Source: Cytobacillus purgationiresistens (GTDB taxonomy: Bacteria > Bacillota > Bacilli > Bacillales > Cytobacillaceae). From it: a DNA stretch of 64,000 bases. The translations under genes were made by a program, and so were the position numbers. The notes beneath the pieces are model-generated. The model did no database searches and was not told the origin of the DNA. It was given only the letters and a program-made list of their open reading frames with translations. This document shows, one piece after another, positions 25,721 through 34,165 of the stretch. The stretch's first letter is position 1, and each line of letters begins with the position of its first letter. The DNA lies in assembly GCF_030813235.1 (NCBI RefSeq), contig NZ_JAUSUB010000019.1, positions 39,490 to 103,489 of the forward strand, given 5' to 3'.

Positions 25721-27886
25721 CTATGGGAGAATTTTGCTTTCAGGAAAGCTGAATTTGAGCTTATTTTCCCTTTTATCCCATGATAGTGACGCCGCAAATG
25801 TACGTTCCTTACTCTTAAATCCTTCAATAACTTCTGTTTCTCCGTCTTTCAAAAGCTGTTTGACCGCTTTTTGCGTAATGGGTTTGCCCATGATTCTTTT
25901 TGAAAGAGTAAAACGGCAATTTGTTTTCTTATAATTGGAACAACCATAGAATTCACCTTTATCTAGTACTTTCCCTTCACATAGCATGCATTTTCCTAGC
26001 TGCACGGTTCTCTTCTTCTTATATTCCCTAGGTGTGAAATTTTCCTGATCTTCAGCAGAAAACGTCCACTTCTCGGCATTCTCTCCTGATGCATTAATCA
26101 AGTGTGTAATCATTCTATTCGTTAACTCCATGAATTGTTTCGGTGAAGCACTTCCTTCAGATATTTCTTTTAATCTTTGTTCCCATTTAGCTGTCATCTC
26201 TGGAGAAGCTAATATTTCTTCGCCAATCGCGTTGATCAAAATTTTTGCCTTGGATGTCGCATATACAAGGTTTTTAGTTACTTCAATATATTTTCGATCC
26301 TTTAGCATCGTTAATATTCCTGCCCTTGTAGCTTCCGTTCCTAGACCTTCTGTTTTCATCAATACTTTTTCCAGCTCTTTATCCTCGATATGCTTACCGG
26401 CCGTTTTCATTAGTGTAATTAACTGTCCTTCTGTGAATCTTTTCGGAGGCTGGGTTTTACTTTCTTTTACCTCCGCTTTGACAGTTTTGCCTATTTCGCC
26501 TTGCCTTAAAATAGGTAATGTGGTCTCTTTCTCATTGTCCACTTGCGGAATTACTTTCCGATATCCTTCCTCAAGCTGCACTTTCCCTTTAGAAATAAAC
26601 ACCGCTCTGCCATCAACTTTCGTTCTAACCGTGGTAAACTCAGTCACTGCCTTATCGTAATGGGCTGCTATCAAGCTTTTGGCAACGAGCTCATAGATTT
26701 TCTTTTCATCTACTGACAATCTCTCAGTTCGAGGCACTTGCTCTGTTGGAATAATGGCATAGTGGTCAGTGACCTTCTTTTCGTTTACATAACGTTTATT
26801 ATGCATAATGGAATTTTTAGGCAGAGGAAAGAACGAAGCATATTCTGCTTGCTTTGAAATTTTCTCCAATATTTGCGGAAACATTTCGGCTTCCCCGGGG
26901 GTAACATGCCTAGAATCTGAACGCGGATAGGATACCATTCCTTTTTGATAAAGCTTTTGCAGCACATCTAAAGTTTTTTTGGGCGGGAATTTAAAACGGC
27001 GATTTGCATCTGCTTGTAGTGCCGAAAGATTATATAATAGAGGAGGTAAAAATTCCTTTTTCTCTGCTTGAACTTCTGCAACTTCAGCCTCCTTACCATG
27101 GCAAAAAGAAGCAATTTTCTCGGCAAGCAGCTTCGTTTTAATCCTTGTTTCTCCTTTGTCTTCCCATTTTCCGAGATATGCTTTTCCAGATATATCGAAT
27201 TTAGCCTGTACCTCCCAAAAAGGTTCTGAAACAAACTTGTCAATTTCCATTTCCCTTTTAACTATGAGCGCCAAAGTTGGAGTCTGTACACGGCCAACTG
27301 AAAAAACATCAGAAAAACCTTTCTGCTGCAATAAGAGGCTATATAAACGGGAGGCATTCATCCCTACCACCCAATCGGCGCATGCTCGCGTGTATGCTTC
27401 ATAGTACAGGTTTCTAGTATCCGACTCTTCCCGTAAACTGAGGAACCCTTCCTTAATCGCTTTTGGTGTGAGTGAGGATATCCACAATCTCTTCATTGGG
27501 AGGCGACAGTCTGTAATTCTTAAAATATTGCGGATAATCAACTCTCCTTCTCGCCCGGCATCCCCAGCGTGAATCACTTCTGTCAGCTGAGGAGCAGCAA
27601 GAAGCTTCTTAATAATATTAAATTGCTTTGCCTTATCTTTTGTTACTTCGTATTTAAATTGTTCTGGGATGATAGGCAAAGTATCAAGTGACCACTTCTT
27701 CCATTTGGCTTCATATTTCTCTGGAGATGATAATTGGCATAAATGCCCAACAGCCCATGTCACATATGCTCCGTCTGGAAAAATATCATTCGGCATGATT
27801 TCTACATAACCTTGCTGCTTCTTCATCCGAAAAACTGAGGCGAGCGTCAAACCTTGGTCTGGTTTTTCTGCAATGATTAACTTCAT
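25721..27886 (-). CDS. topB: DNA topoisomerase III
   Basis: This type IA topoisomerase begins with the Toprim motif MKLIIAEKPDQG and has HAGDAGREGELI near residue 105. The catalytic tyrosine is in KGMVSYPRSDSRHV near residue 315. The C-terminus has a zinc-type cysteine set (CMLCEGKVLDKGEFYGCSNY, then NCRFTL). At 721 residues it matches B. subtilis TopB. It relaxes and decatenates DNA. It stands between mntR and the mnt transporter on the same strand, with its own start at ATG 27886. Confidence 0.95.
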   Translation of the reverse strand: MKLIIAEKPDQGLTLASVFRMKKQQGYVEIMPNDIFPDGAYVTWAVGHLCQLSSPEKYEAKWKKWSLDTLPIIPEQFKYEVTKDKAKQFNIIKKLLAAPQLTEVIHAGDAGREGELIIRNILRITDCRLPMKRLWISSLTPKAIKEGFLSLREESDTRNLYYEAYTRACADWVVGMNASRLYSLLLQQKGFSDVFSVGRVQTPTLALIVKREMEIDKFVSEPFWEVQAKFDISGKAYLGKWEDKGETRIKTKLLAEKIASFCHGKEAEVAEVQAEKKEFLPPLLYNLSALQADANRRFKFPPKKTLDVLQKLYQKGMVSYPRSDSRHVTPGEAEMFPQILEKISKQAEYASFFPLPKNSIMHNKRYVNEKKVTDHYAIIPTEQVPRTERLSVDEKKIYELVAKSLIAAHYDKAVTEFTTVRTKVDGRAVFISKGKVQLEEGYRKVIPQVDNEKETTLPILRQGEIGKTVKAEVKESKTQPPKRFTEGQLITLMKTAGKHIEDKELEKVLMKTEGLGTEATRAGILTMLKDRKYIEVTKNLVYATSKAKILINAIGEEILASPEMTAKWEQRLKEISEGSASPKQFMELTNRMITHLINASGENAEKWTFSAEDQENFTPREYKKKRTVQLGKCMLCEGKVLDKGEFYGCSNYKKTNCRFTLSKRIMGKPITQKAVKQLLKDGETEVIEGFKSKERTFAASLSWDKRENKLKFSFPESKILP

Positions 27887-27977
27887 CGTTTATCCACACT
27901 TCCATATTTTCATATAGTTTCATCTTACTTAATTAATCGTGAAAGCACCAGAAAAAACATTTAAAAGCAAAAGAAAG

Positions 27978-28004
27978 CCCGCTCTTATTTTGTGAATGAG
28001 CGGG
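27978..28004 (-). terminator. Terminator of mntABCD
   Basis: CCCGCTC (27978-27984) pairs with GAGCGGG (27998-28004). On the minus strand it leads into CTTTCTTTTGCTTTT. Confidence 0.8.
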
Positions 28005-28022
28005 GTCTGATTTTTAATCAAT

Positions 28023-28904
28023 TTAAGACTCTGTATTCAATTTTTTAAATGTAAACTTTTTTGAAATAAGTCCTTTAGATGGCGAGAATAAGAACACGAG
28101 AGCAAAAATAATTCCATTCACAGATGCCATGCTTCCTGAAATGGATGCATCGAGAAAACTTGCAGTATAGTAACCCAATACAGCTGAAGCAATGCCAAAT
28201 ACTGCACTTAGCAAAAGCATGATGGTTAACTTATTTGTTAAAAGGTACGCTGATGCCCCTGGTGCAATTAACATCGCCACAACTAAAATTGCTCCAACAC
28301 TATCAAAAGATGCGACAGTGGTAATAGAGACCATCCCCATCAATAAATAGTGTATGAATAATACAGGGATGCCTATGGCCGCTGCCATTTGCGGATCAAA
28401 TGACGTAATCTTAAATTCTTTATAAAACAAGACGATAATGAGCAAGTTAGTGATCAAAACCGCAGAGAGCATTAAAAATGCTTTTGGCAACGGTGGTAAA
28501 AATCCTAACTGAACTAAATCAAATGGTACAAAAGCAATTTCGCCCATTAATGCATGATCAACATCTAAGTGCACATTGTCGGCAAATACAGTAATTAAAA
28601 TGACTCCAATCGCGAATAAAAATGTAAAAACAACGCCAATTGACGCATCTTCTTGGATTCCTGAACTGGAGAGAAGCTGTACAAAGACCGCAGTCAAAAC
28701 GCCAACCACAGCCGCACCAATTAGCATATACATCCCATTCATGCTTTGACTTATGAGAAATGCAAGCACAATCCCAAGGAGAACAGTATGGCTAATCGCA
28801 TCTGCGAGCATAGAGAGTCTCCGTAAAATCAGGAAGCATCCGATGATGCCGCATGTAACACCAGCTAGTGACCCGATGATCAATATCCATGCCTCATAGC
28901 TCAT
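28023..28904 (-). CDS. mntD: Manganese ABC transporter permease MntD
   Basis: This ABC-3 family permease of 293 residues has about eight hydrophobic helices. The family landmarks are LRRLSMLADAISHTVLLGI near residue 29 and FKITSFDPQMAAAIGIP near residue 163. It is the last gene of the operon and its start overlaps the mntC stop (ATGA). Permease C and D are paralogues and together form the channel. It is followed by a strong terminator. Confidence 0.92.
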   Translation of the reverse strand: MSYEAWILIIGSLAGVTCGIIGCFLILRRLSMLADAISHTVLLGIVLAFLISQSMNGMYMLIGAAVVGVLTAVFVQLLSSSGIQEDASIGVVFTFLFAIGVILITVFADNVHLDVDHALMGEIAFVPFDLVQLGFLPPLPKAFLMLSAVLITNLLIIVLFYKEFKITSFDPQMAAAIGIPVLFIHYLLMGMVSITTVASFDSVGAILVVAMLIAPGASAYLLTNKLTIMLLLSAVFGIASAVLGYYTASFLDASISGSMASVNGIIFALVFLFSPSKGLISKKFTFKKLNTES

Positions 28905-29818
28905 GACATCCCCTCCTTTGCACCTGCTTTATTCAATTGTTTATGGTATATGTTTTGCTTAATTTTCTTTGCAATGATTCCTCTTTCAGGAGCAAAAAGC
29001 ATCGAAACCAAGAAGATGAATGTAGCAGTAACAACGATAAAGGGACCAGTAGGCAATCCTTGACCAAACGTACTGATAAGCGTTCCGACAACTCCTGATA
29101 TCGCGCCAAATATACCGGAAATGATAATCATTTTACTTAAAGAATTCGTCCAATAGCGAGCAGCAATTGCAGGAGTGATTAATAATGCTGCCATTAATAT
29201 CACACCAACAGCTTGGATCCCAATGACTACTACCGCAACTAATAATGACAAAAATAAGAAATTCAAGAAACCTGTCGGCAGTCCAAGACCCTTTGCAAAC
29301 TCAGGATCAAAAGTTAATACTTTAAATTCTTTAAAAAGCAGCATGGTAATGATGATTAATATAGCAGCTGCTCCTGCCATCAGCTTCACATCACTTCCAA
29401 CAAGCGAAGCCGCTTGACCAAATATAAAGGCATCCAATCCGCTTTTATTACCTGAAGGCATTTGTTGAACCTTCGTTAATAACACAATGCCAAATCCAAA
29501 AAATACCGATAATATTAAACAAATAGCTGTATCTTCCTTAATAATCGAAGAAGAAACAATTAATTGGATACAATACGCGGCTAATAAACCAGTAGTGGTT
29601 GCACCTATTAGAAGAACGATTAAAGATTTCTCGCCAGTAAATAAAAAGGCAATACATATCCCAGGTAACGCAGCATGCGCAACTGCATCGCCAATTAAAC
29701 TCTGTTTTCTAAGCAAGGCAAAGCTTCCCAGCACACCGCTAGCAAGTCCGAGAAGCATAGTCCCAACCAGAACCCATCTCGTATTTGCATCACCTAGCAT
29801 CATCAAAAGGTCACTCAT
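28901..29818 (-). CDS. mntC: Manganese ABC transporter permease MntC
   Basis: The ABC-3 permease has LLRKQSLIGDAVAHAALPGI near residue 35 and FKVLTFDPEFAKGLGLP near residue 180, with about nine hydrophobic stretches. The start is placed at ATG 29818 (MSDLLMMLGDAN), behind GAGGTGG, since the longer frame overlaps mntB. It pairs with MntD in the membrane. The C-terminus is charged and cytoplasmic (HKQLNKAGAKEGMS). Confidence 0.92.
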   Translation of the reverse strand: MSDLLMMLGDANTRWVLVGTMLLGLASGVLGSFALLRKQSLIGDAVAHAALPGICIAFLFTGEKSLIVLLIGATTTGLLAAYCIQLIVSSSIIKEDTAICLILSVFFGFGIVLLTKVQQMPSGNKSGLDAFIFGQAASLVGSDVKLMAGAAAILIIITMLLFKEFKVLTFDPEFAKGLGLPTGFLNFLFLSLLVAVVVIGIQAVGVILMAALLITPAIAARYWTNSLSKMIIISGIFGAISGVVGTLISTFGQGLPTGPFIVVTATFIFLVSMLFAPERGIIAKKIKQNIYHKQLNKAGAKEGMS

Positions 29819-29828
29819 ACTTGCCACC

Positions 29829-30578
29829 TCACTTTTGTTCAACCATCATTTGTCCTTTATCTAAGAACGATAACTTTCCTCCATACGTTTGATGCAGATT
29901 TTCCATTGTAAACACTTCTTCTGTAGGACCGGAAGTAATGATGCTCACATTTAATAAAATACAGTGATCAAAATAATCCTTAACTGTCTGTAAATCATGA
30001 TGCACGACAAGCACTGTTTTACCTTGACTCTTCAGTTCATTCAATAGGTCAATGATTGCCCGTTCTGTTGCTGCATCGACGCCAACAAACGGTTCATCCA
30101 TAAAGTATACTTTGGCATCCTGAGCTAGAGCTCTAGCTAAAAATACGCGCTGTTGCTGTCCTCCGGATAACTGGCTAATTTGGCGATCTGCGTACTCTTC
30201 CATTCCTACTTTTTTTAGGCTTTCATGAGCGATATTCAAATCTTTCTTACTCGGTCGTTTAAACCAGCCAATATGGCCATATCTCCCCATAAGTACAACA
30301 TCCAAAGCATTTGTAGGAAAATCCCAGTCAACCGAACCTCTTTGCGGGACATAGCCCACAATTCTATCCTTTGCACGATATTGTTTATCATATATTTTCA
30401 CATCACCCGCAGCTTTCGGAATAAGACCGAGAATAGCTTTAATCAAAGTTGATTTACCGGCACCGTTAGGCCCGATAATTCCAATCAGTTGACCTTCAGG
30501 CACAGTAAAATTAATATCTTTTAACACTGCTTTCTTTTCATAAGCTACTGTCAAATTCTTCACATCAACAGGATTCAT
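29829..30578 (-). CDS. mntB: Manganese ABC transporter ATPase MntB
   Basis: The ATPase has Walker A GPNGAGKSTLIKAI near residue 38, signature LSGGQQQRVFLARAL near residue 140, and Walker B VYFMDEPFVGVD. The segment YVPQRGSVDWDFP is typical of manganese/zinc importers. The start is ATG 30578 behind TTGGAG; earlier in-frame codons lie too close to that site. It is separated from mntA by a 169-nt gap containing a palindromic element, then closely followed by mntC. Confidence 0.93.
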   Translation of the reverse strand: MNPVDVKNLTVAYEKKAVLKDINFTVPEGQLIGIIGPNGAGKSTLIKAILGLIPKAAGDVKIYDKQYRAKDRIVGYVPQRGSVDWDFPTNALDVVLMGRYGHIGWFKRPSKKDLNIAHESLKKVGMEEYADRQISQLSGGQQQRVFLARALAQDAKVYFMDEPFVGVDAATERAIIDLLNELKSQGKTVLVVHHDLQTVKDYFDHCILLNVSIITSGPTEEVFTMENLHQTYGGKLSFLDKGQMMVEQK

Positions 30579-30607
30579 AATCATCAACTCCAAAATAGAA
30601 ATGTGGA

Positions 30608-30709
30608 GGTGGCTTGTTTAGGGGCGACAAGCTTAAGGCGAGGCTACCGAAAAAGGGGACCTTTCCTTTTTTGGTTGTCTTGACTTAAGACCTCGAGCCT
30701 CTAGCCACC
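30608..30709. repeat. Palindromic intergenic element inside mnt operon
   Basis: GGTGGCT (30608-30614) and AGCCACC (30703-30709) close a ~100-nt structure. Inside it CCgAAAAAGG (30647-30656) pairs with CCTTTTTTGG (30665-30674), and CTTAAG appears in both arms. The end AACTAGACA resembles the element type at 16.4 kb. It lies between mntA and mntB, where a hairpin could adjust the amount of binding protein relative to ATPase and permeases. Confidence 0.55.
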
Positions 30710-30747
30710 GCAACTAGACAAACGAAATGCAAATCTTAAACCTAAAA

Positions 30748-31677
30748 CTATTTCAATGCTTCTGCAATGGTATCTACATTATGTTTGTACATACCGATAT
30801 AAGTACCTTCTTCTGTGCCTTCTTCACCCATGGCATCAGAGTATAACTCTCCTCCAATACTTACTCCATGTCCTTTTTGCTGTGAACCTTCGATAACAGC
30901 GTTGATCGAACGTTCAGAAATACTTGATTCAACAAAAACGGCTTTGATTTCTCTTGTGGCTAAAGTATCAACTAAATGCTTAACGTCACCAAGACCAAAC
31001 TCTGCATCCGTACTTAATCCTTGAAGACCCATTACCTCCAGGTTATACGCAGCACCAAAATAGCCGAAGGCATCATGTGCTGTCACAAGTACCCGCTGTT
31101 CTTCAGGAATTTGAGTTAATTCTTCAGTCGCATAAGCCTTTAATTCGTTCAGTTTATTAAAATATTGTTTAGCATTTTCTTCGTAGTACGCACCATTATC
31201 AGGATCTGCTTCAATCAAACCTTCTTTAACGGTTTCAAGGGCTTGGTGCCATAAATCAATATCAAACCATACATGAGGGTCGATGGCGTTATTGTTTTCT
31301 ACATCATCGAGTAGCTCATCCTCTTTAATCGTTTCTGCAATGGCGTAAACAGGCTTTTGTTCATTCATTTTCTCTAAAATGTCATGTAATTTCCCTTCAA
31401 GGTTTAAACCGTTATAAAAAATAATCTCTGCACCTTGCAACTTTGAAATATCACTTTGAGTCGCTTTATAAAGATGGGGATCCGTCCCGGGACCCATTAA
31501 GCTTTGTACCTCGACTTTGTCACCGCCAATGTTCTTTACTCCATCAGCGATTTGAGCAATAGTAGTTGTTACCTTTAGTTTTCCATCTCCGTTTTTACTT
31601 GTAGAATCAGCTTCATTTGAACAAGCACTTAATAACAATAGTACAGATACAATCAGCCCTGCAAAAATTTTATTCAA
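30748..31677 (-). CDS. mntA: Manganese-binding lipoprotein MntA
   Basis: The cluster A-I binding protein starts at TTG 31677 behind AGAGGAG; the ORF is open far upstream but those codons cover the promoter. The signal peptide ends in the lipobox LLSAC about residue 18, so it is a lipoprotein. Metal ligands are visible as GTDPHLYKAT (His), IDPHVWFD (His), TAHDAFGYFG (preceded by the expected Glu region) and the late SIGGELYSDAMG (Asp). It delivers Mn2+ to MntBCD. It is the first gene of the operon. Confidence 0.94.
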   Translation of the reverse strand: MNKIFAGLIVSVLLLLSACSNEADSTSKNGDGKLKVTTTIAQIADGVKNIGGDKVEVQSLMGPGTDPHLYKATQSDISKLQGAEIIFYNGLNLEGKLHDILEKMNEQKPVYAIAETIKEDELLDDVENNNAIDPHVWFDIDLWHQALETVKEGLIEADPDNGAYYEENAKQYFNKLNELKAYATEELTQIPEEQRVLVTAHDAFGYFGAAYNLEVMGLQGLSTDAEFGLGDVKHLVDTLATREIKAVFVESSISERSINAVIEGSQQKGHGVSIGGELYSDAMGEEGTEEGTYIGMYKHNVDTIAEALK

Positions 31678-31782
31678 TTCAGTTTCATCTCCTCTTTTAA
31701 TTCTCCTAACATGAATATATGCATGTTTTTTTAATAAGCACACAGATTTTAACTTCGGACATGATTTTTTTATTTGGTTATA

Positions 31783-31830
31783 AAAGTTTCCTATGTGCAA
31801 CATTTTAAACCCAATTAAACAATCCGTCAA
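31783..31830 (-). promoter_or_regulatory. mntA promoter with probable MntR operator
   Basis: On the minus strand TTGACG (31830-31825), a 17-nt spacer and TAAAAT (31807-31802) form a sigma-A promoter. Immediately downstream, TTGCACATAGGAAACTTT (about 31800-31783) resembles the TTTGCnnnnAGGAAACT-like MntR boxes as I recall them. Its position across the start site is right for repression. Confidence 0.65.
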
Positions 31831-31843
31831 TAAATAAATAAAA

Positions 31844-31875
31844 AAGAAGCTGACTTTTAAAAAGCAGCTTCTTTT
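31844..31875. terminator. Terminator upstream of mntA
   Basis: AAGAAGCTG (31844-31852) pairs with CAGCTTCTT (31865-31873/5), with T-rich tracts on both sides. It ends the short gene at 31913-32203 before the mnt promoter. Confidence 0.75.
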
Positions 31876-31912
31876 TCATGTTTATTTTTTTTCACTTGCG
31901 GCCATGTGATGC

Positions 31913-32203
31913 TTACTTGCCGGTATATCGTTTAACCATTTGCCCATCATACATATACCAGTCCTCATCGCTGACAACATTAGAAACAATTAATATAAAT
32001 GAAGGTATTGTTTCAACATTAAATACAACCATTCCAATCTCTTTATCAATAATAATAAATGAATCACCATGAGTGAAATGGATTAGCTCACTACCCATTT
32101 GAACTATAGCTTTAAAAACTCGCTGCTTTTCCAGTTTTTCCATTGTAACATTAATTGAAAAGCGGAGAATCCATTCTTGTTGATTGATAGAAAAGCGATA
32201 CAT
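31913..32203 (-). CDS. Small hypothetical protein
   Basis: The 96-residue protein starts MYRFSINQQEWILRF at ATG 32203 behind GAGGTGAGAAAAT, a good ribosome site, and is followed by a terminator. It is rich in beta-type hydrophobic residues (FIIIDKEIGMVVFNVETIPS), with no signal peptide or membrane helix. It ends WYMYDGQMVKRYTGK. No family is recognised. Gene-like signals on both ends favour a real gene. Confidence 0.6.
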   Translation of the reverse strand: MYRFSINQQEWILRFSINVTMEKLEKQRVFKAIVQMGSELIHFTHGDSFIIIDKEIGMVVFNVETIPSFILIVSNVVSDEDWYMYDGQMVKRYTGK

Positions 32204-32365
32204 ATTTTCTCACCTCAAGGTTTCATCAATTTACACCATTAGTATGAAAAAAAACGAAAAATATGTATAGCAAATTTCTCACAAACCTTTACCAAACCTG
32301 AGAAAGATTCATTATTATAATTTTTAAAATATTTTATTTTTTTATCGAAAAACCATTCAGATTTC

Positions 32366-32394
32366 TTGACTGAATGTTGACATTCGTGTATATT
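32366..32394 (+). promoter_or_regulatory. Promoter and long leader of cspD
   Basis: TTGACT (32366-32371), a 17-nt spacer and TATATT (32389-32394) precede cspD. The resulting ~115-nt leader before ATG 32518 is typical of cold-shock genes with a temperature-sensitive 5' UTR. An antisense ORF across this leader is a chance frame. Confidence 0.65.
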
Positions 32395-32517
32395 ATAAAC
32401 ATCATTTAACTGAATATACTTTCTATATTTGATAATACAATTGCAGTATGTAGGTTGAATGAAAATTTTTTCTGAGGGCTGTAATGGTCTTCTAAGGTTT
32501 AGGGAGGAAAAGTTAAT

Positions 32518-32718
32518 ATGCAAAATGGTAAAGTAAAATGGTTCAACAATGAAAAAGGTTTCGGATTTATCGAAGTTGAAGGCGGAGACGATGTATTCGT
32601 ACACTTCACAGCTATCTCAGGCGACGGATTCAAATCACTAGAAGAAGGTCAAGAAGTTTCTTTCGAAATCGTTGAAGGAAATCGCGGACCACAAGCTGCA
32701 AACGTTGTAAAACTTTAA
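32518..32718 (+). CDS. cspD: Cold-shock protein CspD
   Basis: The 66-residue OB-fold protein has RNP1 KGFGFI and RNP2 VFVHF, preceded by VKWFNNE. It binds single-stranded RNA/DNA as an RNA chaperone. The ribosome site AGGGAGGAAAAG is strong. Its place beside ypeQ/ypeP agrees with cspD in B. subtilis; sequence alone does not separate it from cspB or cspC. Confidence 0.94.
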   Translation: MQNGKVKWFNNEKGFGFIEVEGGDDVFVHFTAISGDGFKSLEEGQEVSFEIVEGNRGPQAANVVKL

Positions 32719-32732
32719 TCTTATCATAAAAC

Positions 32733-32757
32733 AAGGCTGGCATATTGCCAGCCTTTT
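32733..32757 (+). terminator. Terminator of cspD
   Basis: AAGGCTGGC (32733-32741) pairs with GCCAGCCTT (32747-32755), followed by TTATTT. Confidence 0.85.
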
Positions 32758-32777
32758 ATTTATTTCAACACTTCAAA

Positions 32778-32954
32778 TTAAGACAATTTTTTTCCGATTG
32801 ATTTTATTTTCTGTCCTACTGTACATTCAGAAATACAAAAGCGATGGGCAAAATTCCGCCCCTTTTCCTTGCGGTGATGTTTATACAAAAAGCACTCCTC
32901 ACAGTAATGCCCCATCAAGCTTCCCACTTCCTGAACGATTTTCTTTTTTTCCAA
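32778..32954 (-). CDS. ypeQ: Zinc-finger protein YpeQ
   Basis: A 58-residue ORF begins at TTG 32954, 8 nt after GGGAG, and ends at TAA 32780-32778. It carries two cysteine pairs, HYCEECFLYKHHRKEKG and HRFCISECTVG, which would bind zinc. The pattern and its place between cspD and ypeP agree with B. subtilis YpeQ. It starts 16 nt after the ypeP stop, so it is in the ypeP transcript. Because it is short and starts with TTG it is easily missed. Confidence 0.8.
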   Translation of the reverse strand: MEKKKIVQEVGSLMGHYCEECFLYKHHRKEKGRNFAHRFCISECTVGQKIKSIGKKLS

Positions 32955-32970
32955 GGCGGATACTCCCTTC

Positions 32971-33627
32971 TCAAAGCAGTTGCATTTTACTATGAATCAC
33001 TTTACCTTCTAAGGCTTGTGATGCCAATTTATCTGCTTCTTTATTTTCATTTCTGGAAATCGGCGTATATCGAGCATGCAAACTTAGTCCGTTTATCTTT
33101 TCTTCAATATTATCAAGCCATCGACTTAAGTTTTCTTCATAGCACGGCCAATCACCTTCAAGCTGCTTTAATACCCCTTGCGCATCCCCTTTAAATTCGC
33201 AGGACATCTGACTAACACCCAATTCTTCTAATAAGCTGAGCGCATAGTGTAGAGCCGCATATTCCGCTTCATTGTTATTTTCGAGCTCATGAAATAGTTG
33301 GTTAGACCTTATCCGGTATTTCTTCTTTCCCTGTTTATAATAAATGACCGCACCAAGCCCAGACTCATTCGTATCCTTATTATACCCACCGTCAAAGAAA
33401 ACAAGAATATCATGTGGCTCTTCTTCAACTTCGATCAAGAGCTTTTTCATTTCTTTCAATATCCAAGAAGTACCTGCTTCATCATAAAAGGTTAGCTCTT
33501 TTCCCTTTCCTGATCTTTCAATCTCTTCTCCAAACAGAAGGGCAGTCTCTCCATCTAACCAATCCGATGTAACTAAGACCCCTTCCCCTCCTTTAAGTTT
33601 ATAAATCCACTCCAATTTATATTTCAT
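32971..33627 (-). CDS. ypeP: RNase H-fold protein YpeP
   Basis: Residues ~75-205 form an RNase H-like domain with the catalytic acids in order: ILVFFDGGYN (Asp), NNNEAEYAAL (Glu), EFKGDAQGVLKQ (Asp) and NKEADKLASQ (Asp). The N-terminal ~70 residues are an extra domain (YKLEWIYKLKGGEGVLVTSDW). The start is ATG 33627, 9 nt after AGGAAGG. Family is reverse-transcriptase-like/RNase H type 1; substrate is presumably RNA-DNA hybrids but is untested here. ypeQ follows. Confidence 0.87.
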   Translation of the reverse strand: MKYKLEWIYKLKGGEGVLVTSDWLDGETALLFGEEIERSGKGKELTFYDEAGTSWILKEMKKLLIEVEEEPHDILVFFDGGYNKDTNESGLGAVIYYKQGKKKYRIRSNQLFHELENNNEAEYAALHYALSLLEELGVSQMSCEFKGDAQGVLKQLEGDWPCYEENLSRWLDNIEEKINGLSLHARYTPISRNENKEADKLASQALEGKVIHSKMQLL

Positions 33628-33759
33628 TTTTTTCAACCTTCCTAGATCTTTAAATTATCTTCAAGCTCAAATATTTTTATGATACACTTACTTTTAGTTT
33701 ATTTCATTCATGATATGTATGTACATCCGTATTTATTGTTAGTGAGAGGTGGTGCGACT

Positions 33760-34149
33760 TTGATAGAAGTCTATATTGATGGAGCAAGTGCAGGTAATCC
33801 CGGCTTAAGTGGAGCTGGTATTTTTATTAAGGCAAACGGGGCGGTCGAGCGTCATTCAATCCCGCTCGGTATGATGGAAAATCATGAAGCAGAATTCCGT
33901 GCACTCATTCACGCACTTCATATTTGCATTGATAAAGGTTATACAACTGTATCGTTTCGAACAGACTCACAAGCTGTGAATCGGGCAATTGAAAAAGAAT
34001 TTGCCAAAAACCAGAAATTTGCGCCTTTACTTAAAGAAGCACTGCTTTTAAGTAATCAGTTGGATCTTTTTTTTATGAAATGGATTCCCAGCACTGAAAA
34101 CAGAGCAGCTGATGAATTAGCAAGAGCCGCAATCAGAAAAAACGAATAG
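33760..34149 (+). CDS. ypdQ: RNase HI-like protein YpdQ
   Basis: The 129-residue RNase H type 1 protein starts at TTG 33760 (MIEVYIDGASAGNPG) behind AGAGGTGG; the ORF is open 27 codons earlier without a ribosome site. Catalytic acids appear in VYIDGAS, NHEAEFRAL, FRTDSQAVNRA and NRAADELARAA. It faces away from ypeP, giving two RNase H-fold genes side by side. It is 16 nt ahead of the EamA transporter gene. Confidence 0.87.
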   Translation: MIEVYIDGASAGNPGLSGAGIFIKANGAVERHSIPLGMMENHEAEFRALIHALHICIDKGYTTVSFRTDSQAVNRAIEKEFAKNQKFAPLLKEALLLSNQLDLFFMKWIPSTENRAADELARAAIRKNE

Positions 34150-34165
34150 AAAAGGAACAACAAAC

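Noticed and set aside
26130..26660. 176-residue plus-strand ORF inside topB
   Set aside because: It is a shadow frame of the clearly coding topB gene.
32239..32604. 121-residue minus-strand ORF over the cspD leader
   Set aside because: It covers the cspD promoter and start antisense and has no protein-like features.
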